Shown here piece by piece: positions 40,925-53,097 of a DNA stretch of 64,000 nt (its first letter is position 1; every line of letters starts with the position of its first letter). The DNA lies in contig BSQZ01000012.1 in assembly GCA_033239005.1 (NCBI GenBank), positions 230,001 through 294,000 of the forward strand. The letters run 5' to 3'. The translations under genes were made by a program, and so were the position numbers. This DNA comes from Lamellibrachia satsuma (taxonomy: Eukaryota; Annelida; Polychaeta; Sabellida; Siboglinidae). The notes below the pieces were generated by a model. It saw nothing but the letters and a program-made list of their open reading frames with translations. It ran no database searches and was not told where the DNA came from.

Positions 40925-42365
40925 TGTTCGTTTTTCGACGTTCTACACTACAATGTTTTCATAATCTTCTGTGACTCTTCTACGATTCCGTAAAGGCATT
41001 GCTGCTGCCACCTTCCGGGAATCTCCGTAAGTAGAATCGAATGGTACTGCCATCTACCGGAAAGGAGATTGTCATAACAGAACGCGTCGTAACGATATGT
41101 AACGTCACACTGGTCGACGTAGAAACGGCAACACGAAACGCGTTATTTTCGAACTTGTAACTAGTTGCGTCTATTACCTATGCATAAATATAATTTAATA
41201 TACCAAATTAACATGATGCTGAACCAAAGCGTGGGTCACATTTTAATATTAAACACGATATACACGTGTATAGAGTCTGCGTCTATCATTTCACAATTAA
41301 TGGCTATGCCTATATGCTATGCCTATGGCTATGGCCTATGCGGTACCAGCCACTGAAGTTTGAACCAGGTAGGTAATAATTTATAGGCAACTTGACACCA
41401 GCTCCAGTTCTACCTTTTGGAGTAGGCTAGAGGTGCTGGCTGCCTTAAATGCTCCATCTATCTGCGTGTTGTCCCTGTAGGGAATCTGCAGATTGTTAAA
41501 TTATATCAAGAAAAACTGAAGCCTACACTGCTACAGCGTCTCCACGATGAATGATGTAGCGTTTCGAAGGATTAAGCTGATGATATGCGAACAAAAGGCT
41601 CTCTCGAAGCTCCAGTGGTCTTCCTCGTAGTTCCCTTATGGCAAAGGGGATATCCGGTGAGGACAGGTCCATTTCTTCTTATCGTTATCCTTCACACGAG
41701 GAGTTGCCATTTTCGGTCGTATGCATTTGCGCGATCCGTTACGGTCACTGGCGTATACGGTATATATGATTTCGCAAAGCGAGAGTGGCGCTAGTTCCGG
41801 ATTAACCATGACACAAGTAATACAGTTGTGCCTCCCACAAAATTAATCAGAATCCATCTCATTAGCCGCTTAGTGTCTCATCGCTTCCTTTGAACCAGGC
41901 TCCGACCTTCTGTGCTACAGTGATGTGATACTGGGAGAGGCCCATTCGGATCTTTGCGAGAGTTTTCGTGTTGGCGCCTTCACTGCCGTCTTTGATGTGT
42001 TGTCTTCGGACATAGATAAGAGAGCCAAAGCGTTCTACGAGGTCTGCGACACCACACCATGCATTGCGCACTGGTCTTTTAACAATTTGTACATAATCTT
42101 CTGTAATAGCTAGGGTTCATATTCAAGGTCGCGTACATTGCAAAATACTTTCTGTGGGTAACACAATGTGAAAATAAAATTGTAGAATATCGGTATTGTC
42201 GTCCATTATGATTATATTTAATTTATGTTGCAGAGCTACGAAGTATCACGCATTTGGCGTGAGACCCACGCATTTGGCTTCCACCTCACGCGTCCGAGGA
42301 CACGGCGGGGTTATTCTTATCGTATTCGGTGACGCTGCCCCTAAACGCAACTATATCAGTTATAG
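40925..42365. other. No gene recognised; tafazzin upstream region
   Basis: Contains the tafazzin promoter side, a short 'tatgcctatggc' repeat near 41300-41340 and a minus-strand frame (41862-42071, 69 codons) without recognised domain. Near 42240-42290 the motif 'cacgcatttggc' occurs twice and is shared with 56113. Confidence 0.4.
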
Positions 42366-42700
42366 ATTCAAACATGGTTATCTTCAAGTCTGATACATCC
42401 TTGCTAACATTAGATGGTTATAACGTGATCTCACAAGGCAAAATCTGCACGACGCTCGGAGGTCTTGCTATATACCTAAGTGACAAAATATAACTAGCCC
42501 CATAAATGATTATCTTTGCATGAATACTCTGAAATATGGAAAAGTAAATTTATTGACGTATCTGGAGACAAATCACAGAAAAAAGTAGTACTTGGAAATG
42601 TTTACCGACCACCCAGAGATATAAACGGAAAAAAATTACCGCACTTTTATAGACGAATTACCTTACCTGAAGATGGTTCTGATCGCAGGATTCTTGTGAC
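42366..42700 (+). mobile_element. LINE endonuclease fragment
   Basis: Consecutive plus-strand frames read 'LLTLDGYNVISQ' and 'EIWKSKFIDVSG' then 'KVVLGNVYRPPRD', the strand-loop region of a LINE AP-like endonuclease (V.LGNIYRPP). Several frame breaks. It is the old LINE into whose remains the Gypsy element downstream appears to have inserted. Confidence 0.6.
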
Positions 42701-43304
42701 TCCTCAATGGTCAGATCTTCTTTGTTGTCTTTTAAACAAATACAAAACATATTGCCATTTTCCAAATTGTTATGTATGCTAATTACAAAACCAAGATTAA
42801 ACTTTTCTCAAAGGCGTGACCCTCCAAAATGCATATAAAATAATGAAACTACATAAAAAATACCTAGCATTGTTTTTTCAATGTTATACTACTTGTATAT
42901 TTTTTTAGTATAGATGCATGTATATATTACATATTTTTTCACTTGACAAGTGTTGCATAGATGCTGCGCCATGTCTGTATTATCATTATATTATCTTTTT
43001 TCTTACATTCTCTTTACGCGAGCAAGCTAATTAGCTCAATTTTAATCTGTTCTACATTAAATGTAAGGTGGCTCTCACGCTAGCAACATATACTGTCTTA
43101 GTGAGTCTCCATTGACTACATATCATTCTATATGTGTATGTATGGATTTTGTTTTGTTTGATATTAGTAAAAAATGTAATTATTCTCTTTCCACATACAG
43201 CACGCTCCCTATCAGTGATCATGATATGGTTGGCGCATGTTACAACCACTGGTCCGAGCCTCGTTGGCATACTAACTATTCAAACTGTCAACAAACCGCC
43301 CATT
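42701..43304. other. No gene recognised; probable old LINE DNA
   Basis: AT-rich, no intact frame; a frame near 43230-43304 runs up to the Gypsy insertion. Confidence 0.35.
43300..43304. other. Gypsy target-site duplication, left
   Basis: CCATT, identical to 48219-48223. A 5-bp duplication is usual for Gypsy/Ty3 integration. Confidence 0.9.
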
Positions 43305-43482
43305 TGTTATGTTTTCTGACACAATAGTACTCACCAGTCACAGTTACTATTGTAGAAGAGGTTTATTGTAAGAACGGTTGAGAATAGCTGTTGATATAAT
43401 TGTAGGTCAAAAGCCGGAAGTGAACCTTAAACCAAATAAGGGGTTCAGTCCTAGGGGTGTCACATATAGGGAGACCACACCA
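43305..43482 (-). repeat. Gypsy 3' LTR
   Basis: 178 bp, TG...CA ends, identical base for base to 48041-48218. Since the element is on the minus strand this is its 3' LTR. Confidence 0.95.
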
Positions 43483-43500
43483 ATTCCCTCCTTTCTTTTA
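43483..43500 (-). promoter_or_regulatory. Polypurine tract
   Basis: The minus strand reads AAAAGAAAGGAGGGAAT directly before the 3' LTR: the plus-strand DNA primer site of the element. Confidence 0.8.
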
Positions 43501-43549
43501 AAGTCTGTGTCTTGTAGTAAGAGTTATAGACTTTACTTTAAAGTGACAG

Positions 43550-46500
43550 TCATTTTCTGGGAGTACGCCGACGTGTACTTCGACGTGGTGCGCTGTGAAT
43601 CGCGGTTTGAGATTCATCGCTGTCGTCGTGATGTGATTCGCTGTCGTCAGCGTTGTCGTCATCGTCCGATGACGATCTCGTTGTTCTCAGGAAACGACGA
43701 TTCCTCCAGTAGACTCTGCCACTGGGAAGTTTGACGTGATAGTCGCGATGTCGCCCAATGCCGATGATGATGCCTTGTCTGTCCCATCTCTTCGAGATTG
43801 GGTTTTGTACTCTGACATGTGTACTCAACCGTAGCGGCGGTAAAGCATGAGAGTGTTCGTTGTAGCTCTGCTCAACGTGTGCGTGTGATTGGCTACAGCG
43901 TGCGTCATAATCATCAGCTGTCTGCTGCCATTCTTTCGCGAAGGATTTGCGATGTGCAGGCATTGCTGATCGTAGTGGGTGTCCGAATAAGATCTGCGCT
44001 GGAGAAAGACCTCCGACACGAGGAGTGTTACGATACTCCAATAGTCCTCGCTGAAAGTTTTCGTCATCCAAGTCGCCTCTCACGGTCGTTGTAGCAATAA
44101 GCTTTTTGACGGCTTTCACTGCGGATTCGGCGTGGCCGTTGGATTGCGCGAAATGAGGTGTAGACGGTGCGGCCGCAACATCCCAGCGTTTCAGGAACTG
44201 CTGGAATTCACGCGACGCGAACTGTGGACCTCCGTCAGACCTGAAGCGTACTGGTATGCTGAGATCTACGAAGAGTCTTGCGCATGCGTGGATCGTGTGA
44301 CGAGATGTTGTGGTTCCCTTGGGGAAATGAATGACTGCTGGCCATCCAGATAGGCGATCGACGTATACGAGGTAATCGCGGCCTTGGTAGTTGAAGAAGT
44401 CTGCGGATACGTCTTCAAATGCCCTCGATGGTGGAGATTCTGCTCTCATCAGTTCGCGTTGCTGGGAAGGCAGGCGCTCTTGACACTTGTCGCAACTGGA
44501 GACTGTTGTCGTAATGTCATTGCTGATTCCCGGCCAGTAGACGCTTTGTCGAGCGCGACGTTTCGTTCTGTCGACGCCTTGGTGTGAGTCATGAAGTCTC
44601 GCGAGTACTTCACGTCGTTCTGATTTAGGTACTATGATGCGTGGTCCATATAGGACTATGCCGTCATCGACTGACAACTCGTTTCGAATGTTCCAAAACG
44701 GTGCAATGCTGACGTGAGCACTACTTCTGGACGCCGGAAATCCTCTTTCCACGTTGTCGATCAGTGATTTGTAGTTTTCATCAGTTGATGCGGTCGTCCG
44801 TAATCGCTCAATCATCGGGTCGCGTAGATAATCTTCTTGGTCGCCCTCTACTGCCAATCTCGATGAGTTTCTGGTGACAGCGCTGACGTGACGCTCCACC
44901 TCTTCTTCCGCCTCTTGGTCGTCTGGAGACGGGTCTGAGACCGGGGCACGTGACAGCGCATCGGGGATGCAGTGGTCTTTGCCCTTTGTCCATCTCGTTG
45001 TGAACGTGAAGAGTGATGTCTTATCTTTGAGGCGTTGAAGGCGAACGTTATCTACGTCGTCTAGTCGGTGGCGATCGAGTATAGTGACGAGTGGTTTGTG
45101 ATCTACCACCAGCTCGAAATGTTCCATACCAAGTAGTTGAATGCGACACTTTTTCATCGCCCATGTAGCAGCTAGCAGCTCTAGCTCTACCATGGCGTAA
45201 CGACTCTCTGTGTCTGTGAGGAATCGCGATCCGCACTGTACTAGTCGCCATTTCTCGTCATGTTTTTGCAGCAGTGCGTAGCCCAGGCCTTTTCGTCGTG
45301 AAGCATCTGTGTGTAACGCGGTGGATTTCGTCGGGTCGAAATGTGCGAGTGTAGGAGCGGATGTCAACGCTTTCTTTGTCGCTATAAACGCTGCAGTATG
45401 CGTTTCTGTCCATCTGAAGTCGTTCCGAGATTTCAGTAGTTCGCGTAGTGGATCTGATGTCGTGCTGATATCCGTCGTGAAGTCACCAAGTTGGTTGACC
45501 AGACCCATGAATGACCGCAATTCGGTCAAGCAGTTGGGCGCCGGGAACTCTGCGATTGCTTTTAGTTTCTCCGGATCTGTGGTGACACCGTCTGCGTTAA
45601 CTTTGTATCCCACATAGTTCAGCTCGTTTTCTGCGAACACGAACTTATCTGCATTCAGGGTGATGCCGTGTTCTCTGCATCGTTGTAATAGTGTACGAAC
45701 TCGTTCAACATGTCGTTCAAAGTTCTCATCGAAGACAATGATGTCATCCATGACTTTTTGAATATTGTTCAGACCGGCGATGGCGATGTCACCGCGTCTG
45801 CAATATTCGTCACCTGTCGAAGATAGTCCCATCGGGCTGCGTAGGAATTGATAGCGTCCCCATGGTGTTAGGAACGTCGTCAGTTCTTGGCATTCTGGAG
45901 ATAGTGCGATCTGCCAGTAGCCGTGTTTCGCGTCGAGTGATGAGAAGTATTTCGACCCTGGCGTGATGTTCGAAACGGCTTCTTTCGGCGTCTTCATCGG
46001 ATGAATAGGTCGTCGCACATGTTTGTTGAGTTGCGTAAGGTCTACGCATAGACGAACGCCGCCTCGTGATTTTGGCACTACCACGAGCGGATGACACCAT
46101 TTCGTAGGATGATCTCCTAAAGGTTTGATGATAGATTGTCTCGTCATGTTGTCAAGACTCGCTTTAACCTCTTCGCGCCATGCAACAGGAATGGTCCGTG
46201 TTGTCGAGATCGCGAAAGGTTCAGCGTTGTCTAGAAGATGAATCTTCATCGGTTCGCCCACCATCGTCTTCAATTCGTCAGTGTTGTCGAAAACATCTTG
46301 AAATTCTTCGATGAGTTGTTTGCGAGTTCGAGATGACTTGACAGCGCAAGTGGTGCCTCCTAGCGGACTGTTTATCGGCACAAGAGAGGGTTCCGCTGCG
46401 ATTTCGTGTGTAATCGAACGGACTGGCAGTGGGTAGTTGTGTGGTACAATTCCCAGATCGCGACAAACATACCAGGCTAGCAATAATCCACGTTGTTGTT

Positions 46501-47932
46501 TGCATATGAGAAGAGTCTCTTTAGTGCTTTTGCCTGCGACGTGAATGTAAATGTTCAGAGATCCAATACATTCAATCGAAGTACCGTTTGCTGCTATGAT
46601 AGTGTCATCAGGAGGGGGACACATGTTGCCAGTTTCTAGTTTCATTTGTTTGAGGAAATTTATTCCTGCAACGGAAGCCTCAGCGCCCGTGTCTGGCGTC
46701 GCTTGAACCGTGGTGATGAAACTATCGTCTGCATTGTGGTGAAGATCCACCTCTATGCGTGGTGCACGCCTGTGTTGTTTTTCGCCTACAACATCTAGCA
46801 CACGAATCTGGCTCATAGCAGTTTTATGATACTGTTTTTTGCCGTTAGGCTTTTTATTTTGACGACAACAAGCGGCCCAGTGTCCGACTCTTTTGCAATT
46901 AGCACATTCACTGTGCCGTGCTGGGCACTCATCTCGCGACGCGTGAGTTGACTTCCCACAGTAACCACAGCTCTGGGTGTGCGTTACGGGGACGTTCTTT
47001 CTGCCGACATTGCGTGGTCGCGCTTTCTGTCGAATGTATTCGATTGTCGTGTTGATATTCCAGCCTCTAGCCAGCGTCGCGCTGTCTTTACGAGCAGATT
47101 CTTCACTCCTGCAGAGATCGATCGTCGTCTGCAATGACGGCGGAGGTGTGTGTGCAAGTAGCTTCCGTCTCGTTTCTGGATCTCGAATTCCTGACATAAT
47201 TCGCGTGGTAAGTCGATCATCGATGCAAGTCTGGCACAGATCTGCGTTGTTGGCGATCTCACGCAAAGCAATGTAGAATTGGTCGAAGGTTTCGCCATCT
47301 TCTTGTTTGCGCTCCTCAAGAGCCACGCGGTCTAGCGTGACGTTCCTCTTTGCTCGAACGTACTCGTGAATCTGGTCCAGAATCTCCGACACAGACACAT
47401 CATCGTCGTTGTCGATGCCAATTGCCAGATGCAGTGTCGAACGCATGTCTCTAGATAAGCTAGTGCGTAACATCGCTCGTTGTTGAGGCAGTGTAAAACG
47501 ATTCAATTGTTCCAATTCGGCGAAATCGTCCCAGGCCCTCCTCCATGAAGTCAGATCGCGCAGTGAAATATCAGCTGGCATCAGTTCTGGTGGTCGAGCT
47601 TTGGCGAGTCGCCCCCCCGGAATCGGTCGAATGGGCGTCGTGTCGTTTGCATTGGCTGTGTTTCCGTTTGGTTCATTGCGTTCAGCATGTGGTGAAATGT
47701 CTCGTATGCGTCTACCGAACGTTTCGCATAATAAACGCATCGATGTTTCGTGACGTTCGTTTGCCAATGTTTCTCGCTTCAAATCGCGCTCTTCTTGATG
47801 CGATAGAAACGTCGCTAACCAATTAGGTGTGTCGGTCTCGCCGTCTGGCGATACACTGCAAACTGTTTCGTCGCCACCCGTGGCTCCCTCTTGTGGTTCT
47901 TTGCGAACGACTGAGCGTGACCTTGTCTGCAT
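43550..47932 (-). CDS. Gypsy gag-pol polyprotein
   Basis: 1460 codons without interruption. Residues 1-300 are gag-like and charged. About 320-360 hold two zinc knuckles, the first irregular ([15 protein letters not shown]) and the second [14 protein letters not shown]. About 415 is the aspartic protease active site 'DTGAEAS'. About 560-780 is reverse transcriptase with 'GYWQIAL' and catalytic 'KVMDDIIVF' (V-M-D-D in place of Y-x-D-D). About 870-990 is RNase H ('[17 protein letters not shown]'). About 1100 on is integrase with an H..H..C..C zinc finger ('DSHQG', 'CDKCQ') and the D,D,E core ('VSADFF', 'FRSDGGPQF', '[10 protein letters not shown]'). Gag and pol share one frame, so no frameshift is needed. 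The C-terminus is Asp/Ser-rich and basic. Confidence 0.95.
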   Translation of the reverse strand: MQTRSRSVVRKEPQEGATGGDETVCSVSPDGETDTPNWLATFLSHQEERDLKRETLANERHETSMRLLCETFGRRIRDISPHAERNEPNGNTANANDTTPIRPIPGGRLAKARPPELMPADISLRDLTSWRRAWDDFAELEQLNRFTLPQQRAMLRTSLSRDMRSTLHLAIGIDNDDDVSVSEILDQIHEYVRAKRNVTLDRVALEERKQEDGETFDQFYIALREIANNADLCQTCIDDRLTTRIMSGIRDPETRRKLLAHTPPPSLQTTIDLCRSEESARKDSATLARGWNINTTIEYIRQKARPRNVGRKNVPVTHTQSCGYCGKSTHASRDECPARHSECANCKRVGHWAACCRQNKKPNGKKQYHKTAMSQIRVLDVVGEKQHRRAPRIEVDLHHNADDSFITTVQATPDTGAEASVAGINFLKQMKLETGNMCPPPDDTIIAANGTSIECIGSLNIYIHVAGKSTKETLLICKQQRGLLLAWYVCRDLGIVPHNYPLPVRSITHEIAAEPSLVPINSPLGGTTCAVKSSRTRKQLIEEFQDVFDNTDELKTMVGEPMKIHLLDNAEPFAISTTRTIPVAWREEVKASLDNMTRQSIIKPLGDHPTKWCHPLVVVPKSRGGVRLCVDLTQLNKHVRRPIHPMKTPKEAVSNITPGSKYFSSLDAKHGYWQIALSPECQELTTFLTPWGRYQFLRSPMGLSSTGDEYCRRGDIAIAGLNNIQKVMDDIIVFDENFERHVERVRTLLQRCREHGITLNADKFVFAENELNYVGYKVNADGVTTDPEKLKAIAEFPAPNCLTELRSFMGLVNQLGDFTTDISTTSDPLRELLKSRNDFRWTETHTAAFIATKKALTSAPTLAHFDPTKSTALHTDASRRKGLGYALLQKHDEKWRLVQCGSRFLTDTESRYAMVELELLAATWAMKKCRIQLLGMEHFELVVDHKPLVTILDRHRLDDVDNVRLQRLKDKTSLFTFTTRWTKGKDHCIPDALSRAPVSDPSPDDQEAEEEVERHVSAVTRNSSRLAVEGDQEDYLRDPMIERLRTTASTDENYKSLIDNVERGFPASRSSAHVSIAPFWNIRNELSVDDGIVLYGPRIIVPKSERREVLARLHDSHQGVDRTKRRARQSVYWPGISNDITTTVSSCDKCQERLPSQQRELMRAESPPSRAFEDVSADFFNYQGRDYLVYVDRLSGWPAVIHFPKGTTTSRHTIHACARLFVDLSIPVRFRSDGGPQFASREFQQFLKRWDVAAAPSTPHFAQSNGHAESAVKAVKKLIATTTVRGDLDDENFQRGLLEYRNTPRVGGLSPAQILFGHPLRSAMPAHRKSFAKEWQQTADDYDARCSQSHAHVEQSYNEHSHALPPLRLSTHVRVQNPISKRWDRQGIIIGIGRHRDYHVKLPSGRVYWRNRRFLRTTRSSSDDDDNADDSESHHDDSDESQTAIHSAPRRSTRRRTPRK

Positions 47933-48021
47933 TTTCAGCGATTTTCACTACGAGCAACGTAGACTATGCCTCTCAATTCTAGAGTAGAGCTTTTATTGTA
48001 TACTCTCTCTCTCAGCTACAA

Positions 48022-48040
48022 CCGCATGCCGACTGCGCCA
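48022..48040 (-). promoter_or_regulatory. Candidate primer binding site
   Basis: Immediately inside the 5' LTR the minus strand reads TGGCGCAGTCGGCATGCGG. The TGG start fits pairing with a tRNA CCA end. I could not match the remainder to a specific tRNA. Confidence 0.6.
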
Positions 48041-48218
48041 TGTTATGTTTTCTGACACAATAGTACTCACCAGTCACAGTTACTATTGTAGAAGAGGTTT
48101 ATTGTAAGAACGGTTGAGAATAGCTGTTGATATAATTGTAGGTCAAAAGCCGGAAGTGAACCTTAAACCAAATAAGGGGTTCAGTCCTAGGGGTGTCACA
48201 TATAGGGAGACCACACCA
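48041..48218 (-). repeat. Gypsy 5' LTR
   Basis: 178 bp, identical to 43305-43482; followed by the right CCATT target duplication at 48219-48223. Confidence 0.95.
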
Positions 48219-48573
48219 CCATTGTCATTTGAGCCAACAAAAGGCTCATGGGCATATAACCAAGCACAAAGTAAAGTAACAAACCTTCAGCGTATGAAAC
48301 ATCTGCTTCTTCTGAGAAATTATGCCAGACGTGTGCGGGGTGGGTTAAAATGCTAGACATCTACCATATCATTTTTCATTTCGAAATTAGTAAAGACGGT
48401 GAGGCAATTCACTGTGATGACCGGTTGAGTTATAATATCAGATTGATTACTTGCTGTTCTTCTGAAGTCTTCAAATCGTGTACATTTTATAACCAGGGTT
48501 TTACGAGAGATCAATATACTATTACCTTAAAGTGAAACAAGTCATGGTTTTCGGCCTACGCACCTATAAGAGT
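48219..48573. other. Continuation of the pre-insertion sequence
   Basis: A short plus-strand frame (to about 48352, ending 'YARRVRGGLKC') continues from the insertion point; perhaps the old LINE or another repeat. No gene recognised. Confidence 0.35.
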
Positions 48574-49045
48574 TACTAAAACAAAACCATTTGTAACTAC
48601 AATTAAGAATATCACGTTAGTGGTTTACTAGGAAAACCTTGTTGAACACACATCTTAATTTTAAGGGCCGCACCATACCATTAGATAACACTACGTCACG
48701 AGTGTGGCATTCTGGCAATATTCGCTCGCCAAATGAAAATATATTCGTATACACCTATTCCTATTCTTGCCAATGGGATATCATATGACCATGCTATTTG
48801 CGTCCAAACACAAGTAACATATTTTGGCATCTGTTTACTAAACAAGACCTCTTTCTGGCTAAATAACACGCTTGTTTGAGACTGCTTTGGCTTTGTGTAT
48901 TATAGAACTGCGCATGCGCTTATAGATCGCACTGGTTAACATGTCAGCCCTCATTCGGAGAAATGACTGGATTATCCAACTTTTAGAACACATAAACCAC
49001 TGACGTGATATTCTTAATTTTAGTTGCACATGGTTAGTTTTATTA
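48574..49045. mobile_element. Terminal-inverted-repeat element M1 (MITE-like)
   Basis: Left end 'ACTAAAACAAAACCATTTGT' through 'AAGAATATCACGTTAGTGGTTTA'-type sequence (shown in two parts). The right end, as reverse complement, gives 'AAAACTAACCATGTGCAACT' and the same AAGAATATCACG core. About 470 bp with inverted ends over 50 bp, no coding frame. Partial sister copy at 19105-19240. Confidence 0.7.
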
Positions 49046-49109
49046 TATCTTTTAAGGGCATAGCCCCAAAACCATGATTTTTGTTTTGCGTTAACTGTTT
49101 CATAACTTA

Positions 49110-49312
49110 CTTACTTATGCCCATCGCCCCTCTTGGGGCATAGGCCGTCGACAACAGATCGCCAGAGTCCCCTGTCCTGGGCCATCCTCTCTAACTGGTT
49201 CCAGGTGTAGCCCATCTTCCTGGTGTCTGCCTGGAGGTCCCGTCGCCACGTGTTTCTTGGTCGTCCTCTTCTCCGTTTGCCTTGAGGATTCCATGTCAGC
49301 GCTTGCCTGGTG
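49110..49312 (-). mobile_element. LINE 3' tail fragment (RTE/Proto2-like)
   Basis: One minus-strand frame reads 'RRRGRPRNTWRRDLQADTRK', 'GYTWNQLERMAQDRGLWRS' and 'VVDGLCPKRGDGHK', the basic C-terminal end shared by many RTE-like LINE ORFs (G.P..TW...........W......A.DR..WR). Only this end is present. Confidence 0.7.
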
Positions 49313-50281
49313 GTGGTTTAATAACAGTTGGACATATTTTGTCCCATATTTAAATAAACTGCCACAAACATACATGATGAAATATTTGTCAACTTATAAA
49401 TGCTTTAGTGTCCCTGGTAGAAATTTGAATGACTAGTAAGACTGGTGTCCTGTTGGGAAACTGGACACCCATTTTCAGTGTTTGTATCCACCCAAGATCT
49501 CACATTTCTTAACACAACTTGTCAGCTCTGATGTTGATGCGATAAAACTATCTTGCTGTACAGTTCAATGGTTGTGTCAACGAGGCGCTTAGTGGAGTAG
49601 GAAGCGGTCTTTCTAAGCATAACAATTTCATTTCGAAAAACATAATTAAAAACGGTGCATATATTCATTGCACCAGTATGACTGAATGCTTCCTGTGTAA
49701 ATCCACGAGGTGTGCCACATAAAAACGTTTTGGTTGGCCTAAACAAAAATAACTTGACTATGAAGGACTCTGACCATGTAAGTACCTGGGTAGTCACGAC
49801 AACTGCAATTATTCACATTTCCTTTAATCCGCATAATGAACACATCTCACAAGCACTGCACATCTACAATAACAATACTTTATTGTGGTATTGATGCAGT
49901 ATTACCGTTTCTGAGAATAGTGAATAACATTCAGTATTTGTATCGCTATTAATTATCAGTATCTTTAATATTAAAGCTCTTGTTGTCAACTTTATTAGTT
50001 TCTTACTTTTAATACATCTGGGATGTTTGTCACGGCAGCTCACAACTCTACGCAAACATTTACACTAACAACTGCACTGTTCAAAACCTCCCAACACCAA
50101 CTATGGATACAGCAAGATAAACTCTAATAAAATGTGCTTTAATTGATTGGTTATATGATTTTGGATGGTAAACCCCTATAAAATGCATATTAAAATGAAT
50201 AGTGTATGTCATAGAGCTGCCATCTACACAGCCGGCCAGTCAATACTGGAATTTATATTTATACCTAAAACTAACTAATGG
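49313..50281. other. No gene recognised; CHCHD4 3' flank
   Basis: AT-rich; open frames have no motif. Confidence 0.45.
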
Positions 50282-53041
50282 TTACAATGCACCCTTTGTT
50301 CCTTCTGATGTTTCAGCAGTTTCTAAAACTTTCCCCTCCTTATTGTCTTTCGTTTCTGCATCGAGCTGATCAAAAGCATCATCCAAGTTGTCACCATTAT
50401 CGTCTTTCTTGTCATCGTCGTCTCCATACAAGTCTGGGTATGCCGACATACACTGCTGCATTTTACGGAACTGTTCGTAGCAGTCTGACCCCTTCGGGTC
50501 CTCGGTGCTGTAGTGAAAACAGGAGAACGCCTCGCGGAAGTCAAACCCACAAGGGCCCGTTGCCATGCCACCCAGACACGGGCATGCCCAGTTGATGTCT
50601 CCATTGGGATAAATTAGACCTGAATAAAAAGGAAGTAACACAGGTGTAAATCATTTGCGCCTGTGAAAAAGAAAGACATCTTCATGTGTAAAAAAGGCAA
50701 ATAATTATTTTATAAATTGGCGTAGTTTTTTTCCATATCGCAGTACTTAATTTTGTTTACTGGTTATCTTTACTCATCACTAAGGGATGGTCACAAAACA
50801 TGGATCTAAGGCACTATACAAAACCAACATAATTTAGGATGTGAATATAAATTAATTAAATTCAAAACTGTTTGCCATTAACCTCTGCAAGCAGATCTGA
50901 CTCACACTTTTCTCTGTAAAGCGCTGTTCACAAGTGTTGACATTTACCAGATCATACAAAGCTCACTAAAGGGGGAGGGTGGCCAAGGAAGTCATTTTTT
51001 AAAAGTCAGTTGCATGCAAAATATGACAACTGTTGCATCATGCAGCACTGCATGGTTAACGTGTTACAAAACTGCTGTTTTAAATCACGTAACTGGTCAT
51101 GTCGTTGTAACACTATGGGTGTAATGAAACTAATGATACAGTACCATCACAATATGACATGTATCACGACACATGAGTCATGATGTGATATGTATCATAA
51201 TACTTACTCAATTCAGACATGGGGTCAATTCCATTCCAGAATTGACCCACAATTCCAATTCCAACTAATTGGAATTATTGACTTAATACTGTTAATCTTT
51301 ACCCCTTAAATTGACTATTAAAATCCTATTTGTCTGCTATTAGTATGTCACCCTGAACCAGTCTACTCTGTTATTGAAATATTGTGAACAAAAACAATAT
51401 AATCAAGCATTTGCATCAAAAACAAATACTAAGTTACTGTAACAGACAGTAAAACCAAAGTCAGACCATTCAGGCCTTATCTCATTTTCTTTCTCAGTGG
51501 ACAAGGTTTATTTCCGCATGGAGAACACGTGTTGGTGATTAAGATGTTGAAAACTCAAAGTTTACAGTAAATTTTATTAAATAACTCAGATTAACAAGCC
51601 AACTGTCCAGGGCTGTCCAAAATGTCTGGTAAGCAAAAATCCAAGAGGTGTCACAGCAGAAAGTACATATCAAATAGCTGAATGCCAGTTTTTTTATAGC
51701 AAACATATATATGAATTTTATTTGCGAAGCAGTTACTATCATTGAAAGCAACATGTTTGATGTCGACTGGGCAAAAATCTATGCCTCCAAAATTCACTTT
51801 CACAGCCAAATATCAATAGCCAATTAATCAGAATGACTTGGCACCTTGTCTGCCATCTTAGTATCACCAGTATGAAGTAAATTGGCGTAATATCCTTAAA
51901 AAATTTCCTAAGATACTGACGTCATTAAATGTGAATCATCCAACAGGCATCCATGTTACAAAAGCCAGGGGTTTCCCTTGCATGTGTGGACTTCGTCTTT
52001 GTCTTGGCAGCGATCTGTCGCTGGCAAGGAATATGTACTTTGTTACAATTGCATTTTATACAGAATTAGTTAAGTACTGTAATGTGTACAACTAATACAG
52101 TCCGACCCAGCCGTGGCTGCCGGGATGAATTGGCAGGGTGACTGATAACTTGTGCATTTTGGCTAACTGTATTAGCATTTTGTATCGGTGGCTGCCTATA
52201 AAAAGGCCTGATTGAGTGAAGTTGTTATCTTTACTGTGATTGACTAAATAGTATGACATAACAGCCAATCAGTGAAACCATATAAAAAACATACTCTTCT
52301 TCCAAAATATTATCAAGCGCATGCATGAAAATAAAGATTGATACTAGTATAAATAAATAGCTGTTTCTGTCCACATTTTGATGATGCATCGTATCGTGGA
52401 CCCGTGTATCGCGGTGTGTCAATGCACTGATTAATCGTTACATGCCTATGTAACAGTCCAATATCTTGAAAATACACAACTTCATGAAAAATTATCAATA
52501 TGACACCATGGAGTTGTTAAAAAAATGCAAAGCTTTAACATAACTAGCTAAATGTTTTTAAACATATTCTGATGGTTAAATACTTATTATTGTATGTCCT
52601 GTACACATGCACTGTCATAACATTGTTAACATATTTTAATGAGGAAAATTATTAACATTTTAAAGTACAAATTCAGGGAGGGTACGAGAATTAGTATACT
52701 TTGTACGAACAGATATATGTCGACCATTGTGAACAGCCTCTAATCCCCTGCTGTAGCGTACTAAGTATTTTTGTTCACGTAAATGCCAACATAATCAGTG
52801 AATGTATGGCAATGAAAGGCCTGACCAGGAGCCTCTTCTTCTGGCATTTCAAACTTGACTTCCGCTGGCTTCTGATGGTCATCCTTGTCTACAAAGACCA
52901 CCGTGTCTTTGCCACCTGCAACAGGACGCAATGACAAATTGTACACGATTTAGCAAGATTGTTATCCAAATCACCAAGCTGCGGGTAGCAGGTGGGACAT
53001 GGAAACTACAATTTTTTAGCCTATATGTGGACAACCCTTCT

Positions 53042-53097
<56 letters not shown>

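Larger units (their letters stand above)
43305..48218 (-). mobile_element. Complete Gypsy/Ty3-type LTR retrotransposon
   Basis: 4914 bp. Identical 178-bp LTRs, 5-bp CCATT target duplication, a primer-binding-site candidate next to the 5' LTR, a polypurine tract next to the 3' LTR, and one open gag-pol frame. Domain order PR-RT-RNaseH-IN places it in Gypsy/Ty3. No envelope frame was seen. Zero LTR differences mean a very recent insertion, and the element looks capable of activity. Confidence 0.95.

Noticed and set aside
41862..42071. 69-codon minus-strand frame near the tafazzin promoter
   Set aside because: Ordinary composition but no recognisable domain, no splice partners and no repeat relation found; not enough to call a gene.
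43819..47826. Many plus-strand frames across 43.5-47.9 kb
   Set aside because: Antisense shadows of the Gypsy gag-pol frame.
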